From: Allodiplogaster sudhausi
Lineage: Eukaryota > Nematoda > Chromadorea > Rhabditida > Diplogasteridae
NCBI GenBank assembly: GCA_945643635.1
Contig: CALZFC010000020.1
Span: forward strand, 2,068,501 to 2,132,500
Direction of reading: 5' to 3'
Length of the DNA: 64,000 nucleotides
The first letter of the stretch is position 1, and each line of letters starts with the position of its first letter. The translations under genes were made by a program, and so were the position numbers. This document shows positions 56,429 through 64,000 of the stretch, in pieces. Under the pieces are notes generated by a model. It was not told the DNA's origin. It ran no database searches and was given only the letters and a program-made list of their open reading frames with translations.

Positions 56429-59169
56429 GGGTGGAGCAGAGCAAGACCGAGAGAAAGAGAGACAGCGAGCAAGAGCAATGCAGAATGAGAGCGAGAGTGA
56501 TCGAGAGAGAGAGATAGAGAGAGAGAGATGGTGAGTGAGACAGAAATGAAGGGAATGAAAGAAATTGAGAAATCGAGAACGTGGTGAGCCCAAGTCAAAT
56601 TAGTTCTAAGAAAATTAAAAAAAAAAAGAATGGGTCTAACGTCGTCTGGAAAAGCATCTCGCCTAGCGCAGCCGTCTGCAGCCGGAAGACATGCTTCTTC
56701 TTGGTGTACTCCACGGCCGGCTCAGCGAGTGCGTGGTGGAGAAGGAGGGCGTTGGCGAGGGTGGCGTAGAGGCACGGCTCGGTCTCATCTCGCGAGAAGT
56801 ACAGCGCCAGGCCGCGCACCCGCACGAACACCATCCGCCAGCCGCGCCGGCCGAGCGGCGCTGGAAATGGAAGACGTGAGAGGGCTAATAATACTAATAC
56901 TCTCTTTCATACCACAAATAATTCTTTCAAATAATTATTGTCAAAAAATCAAAATTATTTTTTTTTAAACAAAATCGATTACAAAACTAATCGAAAAGTT
57001 TAGCTATCAATATTTCTTGTTAAAAACACTAAAACCACGAGAAGAAAGTTAATAACAATATGAGATACAAAAAAAGCTGACTCGGAGTGCCATCGCTGTC
57101 GTAGACAACCTTGCGTAAGAGGAAGCCTCGCTTGTACTCCACTTGACTCTGTGGATCGAGCTGAGAGCGAGGAATCAGTTTAAGAAATTATAATAGTTTT
57201 TATTATTATTATAATTTTTAGCAGTTCAATCAATAATTATCTATAGCAATGTCGATAATGGCCGTGAAAATAAATAATTGGCTACAAATGGCGCGATTCA
57301 ACTTGAGGAAGAAGATTCTTCAGGGAGTAGAGATAAGGAATTAAGAAATTCCATTAAATTACGAAAAGATATTACTTTAAGTTAAACGATAGAAATAGTA
57401 ATTTCTACCCTTCTTTAAAACTAAAAGTGCAGCGCGAATCGCTTGTATGAAGAAACTAGCTAGATATATTGATGTAACGCATACGGATAGCACTGGGTAT
57501 TCGAACACTTGGAAGCAGAGTAGAAAGATGGGGATTTCCACTTTCTCACCCTTCTCTCTCTCTCTCTTTCTTTTCATCTCTAAACATTCTCATTTCAATG
57601 GGTTTCAGCAATTAAATGCCTCTTCAAAATAAAGAGAAAAAATTAACCTCCAATACTGATCTCTGCTCCTTGGCAAGTCGTGCTCGTCTCTTTTGCTTCT
57701 TGTCCTCTGTGCTTTTCCCGTCGAAGCTTAGAGGGGAATGTCTGAAAGGAAATAATCATCAATAAACAAGAAGACAAAAGTAGTAATTTTTAAACGATTT
57801 TATTAACGCTAGCCGAATGAAAATAAATAAAAAATACATAGGCATATATCTAGGAAGATGGAAACCAATAATTGCACAATTTCGGCATGATCGGTATCAC
57901 ATACATTTTGTCCTGAAGTTTAGAATATATGTTAGAAAATTTATAATGACCCAAACATAGTTGGCAAGCCAGTTCTTGGCCTGTTTTTTTCCAAAAAAAA
58001 AAAAAAAATTTCCGTGGTAAATGCCTACGATAAATACAAATATTGGACAGTGTCTTTCCTATATTTAGACGAAAAAAACAATAAACATATATAAAAAAAT
58101 GCCGTACTTGATGCTCTCATAGAGCGTCTTGAGCAGGGTTCTTTGGTAGTCGTGCCCGGAGTGAGCCATGTTGACGATGAACTCGCGGCAGCTCATCTTC
58201 TTACGCGCCTCTCCATGCAGGTCCGCGTTCAGCAGCAGGAGACCGCACGCCAACGCATGCACGGCATCTGCGCCTTACAGGTATGTCAGACAAGCAGGAG
58301 ACGTACAAGGGGGGAACATAGGAGGACCACCCCAGGCAGGTGGTCCTCCTTCCTCGTCGTCTAAGAGTCAAGTACACCACTCAAGATTAGTCCTCCACAT
58401 TTAGACCTCCATGACTAGTCTTCCACAAAGTCCAAAAAAAAACATCTAGCTCCAATCTATGTATGTCCATCAGTCATTTCTCAAATAAAGGAATGGGATT
58501 AAGGCCAGGTAAATTGGTTTCATAGGCTGAAAAGCAGAAGGGGAATCTGTTTTCCAAGAAAAGTAATGATATGCATAATTTTAAATTGAAACGAAAAAAA
58601 TTCAAAAAAATATATACTAAAAATACCGAGATTAGGAAAGAGCGTCGGATTCGCGTTGTGATATCGTCGTGAGAAGTGACAAATCACCTTCTCCCTTTGA
58701 CTCGTCTCTCCTCGGAGCTCGACCTGGAAAAGATTGAATTGTTAATGATGAATTAGAAGATTACAGATCATAATTCAAATCTTAACAATAAGAGCGAAAA
58801 ATATAATTTGAGATCCTTAATTCAAGATTAATTTTCTTTGACATTCCAAAAAACATATATTGATTGCTTGCCCTGATAGATTGACTCACAAATAATTGCA
58901 AAAGTATTGTAATCACTATAATTCCGAATAATGACTTGCCTGTGAGAGCAATTCCCGTAGGGCAGCGTCAATTCGTGTGCCTGCCCAGGATGAGAGGACA
59001 ATGTAGCTGGGAGACGCCATCGAAGTTGTCTCCGTGCTGAAATGAGAGAAGGCAGTGAATGGGAGGAAAAGAAAGAAATATAAACGGATGAGAGTGTGTG
59101 TGTGAGAAACAGAGAGAGAGAGAGAGAGTGCGTGAAAAAGAGGAGTGAGAGAGCGAGAGGCACAGAATC

Positions 59170-59201
<32 letters not shown>

Positions 59202-59207
59202 CCAGTG

Positions 59208-59253
<46 letters not shown>

Positions 59254-60463
59254 AGAAAGAGAAACCCACGTGGACAGTGCCCTCTGAATAGCCACCGACG
59301 GCGTGGAGGGAGAGGGCGAGTGGGGGAAGTGGGGCGGCAGTCCCTTTGGCCATTCTTCTCTTCTTCCACCAGGCAAGGAAGTGGGTGGACTGGTCGGTCT
59401 TCTCTCCTTTTCCTTGCTGCCTGGCGTTCTTCCTCTCTCTCCTCCACTCATTCCGTTGTTGATCGTCACCGACGACATCTTTGACGGCGTTTCGACGGAC
59501 TGAAAAAATGAGAGGAACATAAATTAAATATTTAATACTCAGGGAATAAATGGTACGTTCGAGGACAGAGCAGATCGAGGTGGGGAAGGAGGGGAGGAAT
59601 TGAGCCATGAAACCAGGGGGGAATAGGCTGAAAACGGAGTTTACGTCAAAATGTTCCTCAAATATGGTGGGGTAGAGGTCGTTTGGGGGCCCAAAAACAT
59701 TCCCATTCGCATCAAAATCTCTGCGAACGATTGGATCGTAAAGCCAAATCCTTTCATTTGCGATGCCATGTCAAACAAGAAATCACAGCAACGTCAGAGA
59801 ATTTGCAATGAATGGACGATTTCTGACAATGAGCTAGGTGTGCATTTTCGTTTTAATCAGAATCAATATTTAAAATGCTCAAAATGGAGTATGTTCCCCT
59901 CGTTTTGTCAATGCTCAAATTCTCTTAAAACCTGTTATCAAAGCTCGGGGTACCAAAACATGCCCTCTATCATTGTTTGGTATACAAAGTGGAAGAATAA
60001 AGTTTGAGAAACAAAGGAAGAAAAAAAATCGATAATCTAACCACTGTAAACGTTTCGGTCGACGCGGTCCTCTCATTGATTTGCGGGTTGGAGAAGGCGT
60101 TGGAATGGATGGAGGAGATCATGGTGGGTTGCTGATGGTGAGGTCCACTTGGGACCATGGAGGGATGCCGAGGGGGTTGAGGAGGGCTGTCGCTACTACT
60201 TGTCGTGGTAGATCGCATGCTGGTCGCAGGCTCTGCTTCTGCTTCCTCTCTCTCCCTCTTCTCTGCTTCTCTGACGTCTCTCTCCTTCTCTGCTTCTCTG
60301 GCCACTCTCGTCAGCTTCTCTTCTTCCTTCTCTGCCGTTGCTTCTGCCGTCGGGTTAACCGGTCGCTCCCGCTATAAGCACAATAAAATCGTAACACGCA
60401 AGGGCAGAGTGAAGAAAGAAAGGTAGGCGAGGGAGAGAGGTAGGAAGCGAGCGAGGGAGGGTT

Positions 60464-60502
<39 letters not shown>

Positions 60503-60965
60503 CAGAGAGACAGAGAAGAAAGGGAGAGAACGAGGGAGAGACAGAGAGAGAGTGTGTGAGAAAGGGAGTGGGGGAAAGAGACTGTGACAATAGGAAGAAA
60601 ACATAAATGTAACAACAAGATGGTGATAGAACTAGAAAGAAAAATAATACATTTAACAATAGAGCGAGAGTGAAATATCGAGCGCAAGAGAACAGAGATA
60701 GAGAGAGAGAGGGAGAGAGAGAGAGAACCAAGAAAGAGAGAAGAAATTACGCATGTATAGAATACATTCTTTCAATGCCCTCTACTAGCGGCCCCCTCTC
60801 CACTTCACGCGGCCAGTTTCCGTCTTCTTACTCATGAGTGGTCATTCAATCACTTATTGCATTCTTCGAATCACTGCCCGTGGCGTGCCTCCCTTAGACA
60901 TAAGCGGGAGAAACATTGCCGCATTTGTCACTATTGCTAGTAATCGGAATTTGATGAGAGATAGG

Positions 60966-61007
<42 letters not shown>

Positions 61008-62786
61008 GAGAGAGAGAGAGGGAGAGAGGGAGAGGGAGAGAGGGGGAGAGAGAAAGAGAGGGAGAGAGAGAGGGAGAGAGAGAGAAAGAGAGAATGAGAG
61101 AGAGAGAAGGAAACATAAAGAGGAAAAGTAGGGAAGGGAGAGAAAGGAGAGGAAAGAGATGATAAATGCAATCATGCTAACAATAACTCGCTCACGCTGT
61201 GCCTCACCAACAAAACAGTGACATAAATCATCATTTCCGGCATGTTCAATGCAGCAAATGGCATTTGATAAAAATTCATGGCAGGACTGTGGAAAACAAT
61301 CGATCTTCTGATGATACAGTGAAGAATGTCAGGATTTTTCATTTATTATTATTATTATTAGTACAGAAAATAAAATAAATGAAACCTTAGCAATGGTGAC
61401 TCCCTCGGGCTGTGACTGGGAGGTCAGGAGACGGCCTCGTCTTGAGGACGGAAAGTGCAGCTGGGAGAAATGCGAACGGGGCGTATGCTCGATCTTCGTC
61501 TTTGGCGGCAATTGATCGCGGGCAACCTTAATCAGTCAGCCAATCAATGAACAAGATCACTCAATGATCTGATAAAGGAGTCACCTATGGAATCAATATT
61601 CAAACATCCCGCCTAAATAAGGCTTCTTTGACAGTAAAATTAAACACTGCGTATGCGGATATGGCAAAGTTTGAACAGAGCGATCATTCGTAACCACAAG
61701 ACCCGTCTCCTGCCAGAGCAATCAAGCGGAATCACTTTTATTTTCTCTGCTTCTTTCTCCTCTCTCATTCTCTGCATCTTCTTTATCCTAACCCTCTCCA
61801 TCTCTTTCACTCTTCATTCCATTATTCTTCCCTCTGGACTGCTGACAGCCCCTTCTGGAAAGAGTACCTCGTTTGTTTATGTCCTGTCCCTTTCACAAAT
61901 ACTTTGGCCCCTGGCAAGAACGGAAAGCGATAGCCTGGAGGGGAGAAGAGGGAAACTCAACAACAGCAAATATCATCAATCAGTCTTGTGCTATTACAGA
62001 CAAGTGAGACATCGCAAAATGGATGTCGAGTTAGGGGGAAAAGTAAATAATTGGTATGGGAAGAGAAACGGAGATAGGGGAGAGAGAGAGTGACAGAGCG
62101 CGAGACAGCGAGAGAGAGAGAGAGAGAGAAAGAAAGAAAGATAGAGAGAGAGAAAGATAGAAAACGAAACTAGAGACGAAATAAAGGAAAGGAGAGAAAA
62201 ACGCAGCTGACGTGTAAACGGAAACAGGTGTCACTCATCGTTGACGAAGAAAATGTGTATTAATTAAATACAAACAACGAGATTTAGACAATGACTATTT
62301 AACAGTCAGGTCCTAGAAAATATTTGTAGAAAGTACCTTTACAATTATGACAATTGTAGCGAAGAAAATTTGTGACAAGAAAAAATAATACAGAATTTAG
62401 AGAGAGAAAAATGTTGGTGATGTGCTACGAAAGACTGCTAACATGAGAGAAGAGCTGGCGGGCCACGCAACCAAAGCGGGAATTCAGTAAAGGGACCGCG
62501 GAGAATTCTCATTCTCCCTCTCGCTCTGAAACTTTAACTTTTACGCTCTCGACCCTATCACCGTATAACTTTCTCTCCGCTACCCTCCTCTCTCTCTCTC
62601 TCTCCCTCTCTCTCTCTCTCCTTTCTCTCGCCCACTCTCGAGCTCCTCGTATTTGGCTGCTTGTGCATGCTGAGGAGACATTCACTCCCCTCCACTCAGG
62701 ATCAAACAGTCAGGAAGAAGGAAATAGCTGGGAAGAAGAAGAAGAGAAATAGGAGAAGAGAGAGAGAAAGATAGAGAGAGAGAGGA

Positions 62787-62873
<87 letters not shown>

Positions 62874-63903
62874 AACGGAGAGTAGCTAAAGGCAAAGAGA
62901 ACAGGAGAGAGCAATGGGATTGGCTGTATTACTTCCAGCAGTGAGACAAGATAGAAAAACGAAAAGTCTCACTGAATGTGATCCACAGACAGAAAGATTA
63001 ATCGGCACTCGAGATAGAATTGGAGAATTTAATCGAAGATAAGCAATCAGCGACAAAACAAAGAAATCTAACAACTCGAAAAGATTCTAAATAAAACAAC
63101 AAATAGATTTCTTCTGCAATATCTTCAATCAATTTTAATTGCTGGCATACTACAATCCTATGTAAATGAGGAGGTGGGAGAAGTTATAATGTGGCAGGAT
63201 GAATACTCTGATTAACTTTAAAAAGATAAATACGAACATACGAAAATAAAATATATTTATACAAATTATTCAATTTCATATGAAAATTCTTAGAACTCGG
63301 TTTTGTTAGAAAGTGTAGCTAAATTGCGAAAAGATATTATTTTTTTGTTAAATGGTTTATAAGTGGACGAAACAGAAGAATCGTTGTTAACGAGAAATGA
63401 GCTTGATATATTGAGGTAACGCATATGGAAAGCACCGGGTATTTGCAGACTCGAAAGCAGCGGAGAAATATGACGATTTCAAGTTCCCTGCTTCATGAAC
63501 AACCAAGTTTTGTATTGATGTTCCGTTAGGTGATCAGTACAAAGTATATGGCCGCCAAATAAATATAAGGACGATTAATGTCAATTCCACCAAATTTGTC
63601 TGGCCGTGAAGCAAGATAGTAATGGTCGATTTTTTTCTCTTCTAAACTAATTGTAAGGAGATGTATAAAAATAGGGAATTAAAGATACCTTTAAATAATA
63701 ATTAAGGACAAGTATGCAAATAGCCACTTAATGGTAGTTATAACTAAGGATAACAATTTGCATACAAATAAGGAATTAAGAACTGAGAATAAGGACCAAA
63801 AATTAAAATCACTTCGCCCACCTTTGCATACGAACTCGAAATGTTCGGGTTCAAGTTGAGCATCTTGTCGCCAGTCATTACGAATGCTTCGCAGCGGCGC
63901 GTC
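55539..63903 (-). CDS. EFA-6/PSD-type Arf6 guanine-nucleotide exchange factor, 3' 12 exons (5' end outside the window)
   Basis: Exons, all joining in phase (659 codons plus stop): 63903-63822 (MTGDKMLNLNPNISSSYAK), 61526-61386, 60371-60042 (charged helix then Ser/Pro-rich), 59499-59270 (Ser/Pro-rich), 59036-58940, 58723-58627 (VELRGETSQREKVICHFS), 58267-58108 (ALACGLLLLNADLHGEARKK), 57741-57648, 57160-57082, 56860-56641, 56329-56041 and 55700-55539. The Sec7 part retains GE of the catalytic loop and the ALMLLNTDLHG-like block; the PH domain runs from GFLLRKV through LGRRGWRMVFVRV to FEVSAWLDAINTV, followed by a C-terminal helical region (DERLLMHEIQRYTTYASLL). PSD/EFA6 proteins load Arf6 with GTP at the plasma membrane. 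The MTGDK motif resembles the microtubule-destabilising motif known from nematode/fly EFA6. The helices of Sec7 before the catalytic loop are not recognisable. The donor at 58939 is GC (CAG|GCAAGT). Introns carry many GA/CT microsatellites. Confidence 0.9.
56388..56540. repeat. GA microsatellite in an EFA-6 intron
   Basis: GA-rich on plus, CT on the sense strand, between the two PH-domain exons. Confidence 0.8.
59110..59250. repeat. GA microsatellite in an EFA-6 intron
   Basis: GA with TGTG and CAGACAGA segments, between the Ser/Pro-rich exon and the first Sec7 exon; CT on the sense strand. Confidence 0.8.
60455..60560. repeat. GA microsatellite in an EFA-6 intron
   Basis: GA-rich on plus, with a pure run of about 30 bases at 60470-60500; CT on the sense strand. 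Confidence 0.8.
60968..61105. repeat. GA microsatellite in an EFA-6 intron
   Basis: Long GA/GGGA tract in the same intron as the previous one; CT on the sense strand. Confidence 0.8.
62583..62880. repeat. Opposed CT and GA microsatellites in an EFA-6 intron
   Basis: A CT tract (about 62583-62630) is followed by a GA tract (about 62757-62875). They could pair into a long hairpin in the transcript. Confidence 0.75.
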
Positions 63904-64000
63904 CTAAATCAATCCAATCATCACAATATTTATTAATTCGCCTTTTTAAATTCGATTATAAATAAAAATTTCTTTTTTTAAAGTTAAATGAACTAAATGG

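Noticed and set aside
60311..61175. Several Ser/Leu-rich and Arg/Glu-rich open frames
   Set aside because: They are translations of GA/CT microsatellites in EFA-6 introns.
20640..64000. Search for CRISPR arrays, bacterial operons, rRNA or prophage-type features
   Set aside because: Nothing of the kind; repeats here are microsatellites, tandem repeats and inverted-repeat elements of a eukaryotic genome.

Overview
The window is eukaryotic and most likely nematode. Genes are split into many short exons, and one gene is a nematode-specific Sre-type chemoreceptor. The P450 genes have the CYP2-clan organisation common in nematodes, and an EFA-6/PSD-type Arf exchange factor carries a motif resembling the one described from nematode EFA-6. 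GA/CT microsatellites and ATGTACATA-type simple sequence are very abundant. I cannot assign a genus.

Layout: 1-8.5 kb holds a plus-strand cluster of intronless, TATA-box genes for small secreted low-complexity proteins. These are the end of one Ala/Pro-rich gene, then a 318-aa, a 181-aa and a 578-aa (Thr-rich, mucin-like) protein, all ending in a short Lys/His tail. 9.6-12.5 kb is a cytochrome P450 lacking its N-terminal exons. 12.7-17.5 kb is a minus-strand Sre chemoreceptor. An inverted-repeat element with poly-G blocks sits in an intron of each of these two genes. 17.5-25 kb is repeat-rich and includes a foldback element at about 21.45-23.97 kb. 25.2-34 kb holds the pieces of one plus-strand protein kinase. 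Its C-lobe exons and its Ser/Thr-rich, coiled-coil tail exons join in phase across a roughly 6.2-kb intron filled with a small TIR element, a Tc1-like foldback element carrying tRNA-like sequences, a copy of the kinase's own activation-loop exons, and 1.2-kb tandem repeats. 34.7-37.5 kb is a foldback element flanked by TTAA.

39.8-41.8 kb is a secreted PAN-like protein with a Thr/Ser/Pro minisatellite. 42.5-46.35 kb is a complete 502-aa minus-strand P450 whose 11 exons all join in phase. 47.4-48.4 kb is an unidentified small minus-strand gene. 49.9-51.1 kb is a 263-aa minus-strand protein resembling Ulp1/C48 proteases, with Ser where the nucleophile Cys is expected. 52.75-53.05 kb is a frameshifted relic of an SF1 (UPF1-like) helicase. 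From 55.5 kb to the window edge lie twelve minus-strand exons of an EFA-6/PSD-type gene (MTED-like motif, Ser/Pro-rich and charged linker, Sec7, PH, C-terminal helix), with its 5' end outside the window.

The genes do not form an operon or a common pathway. The P450s and the secreted-protein cluster look like locally duplicated accessory families, Sre is a chemosensory gene and EFA-6 is a conserved cell-biology gene. Exon joins were worked out by hand from GT/GC-AG sites and phase; splice ends may be off by a base or more where I say 'about'.
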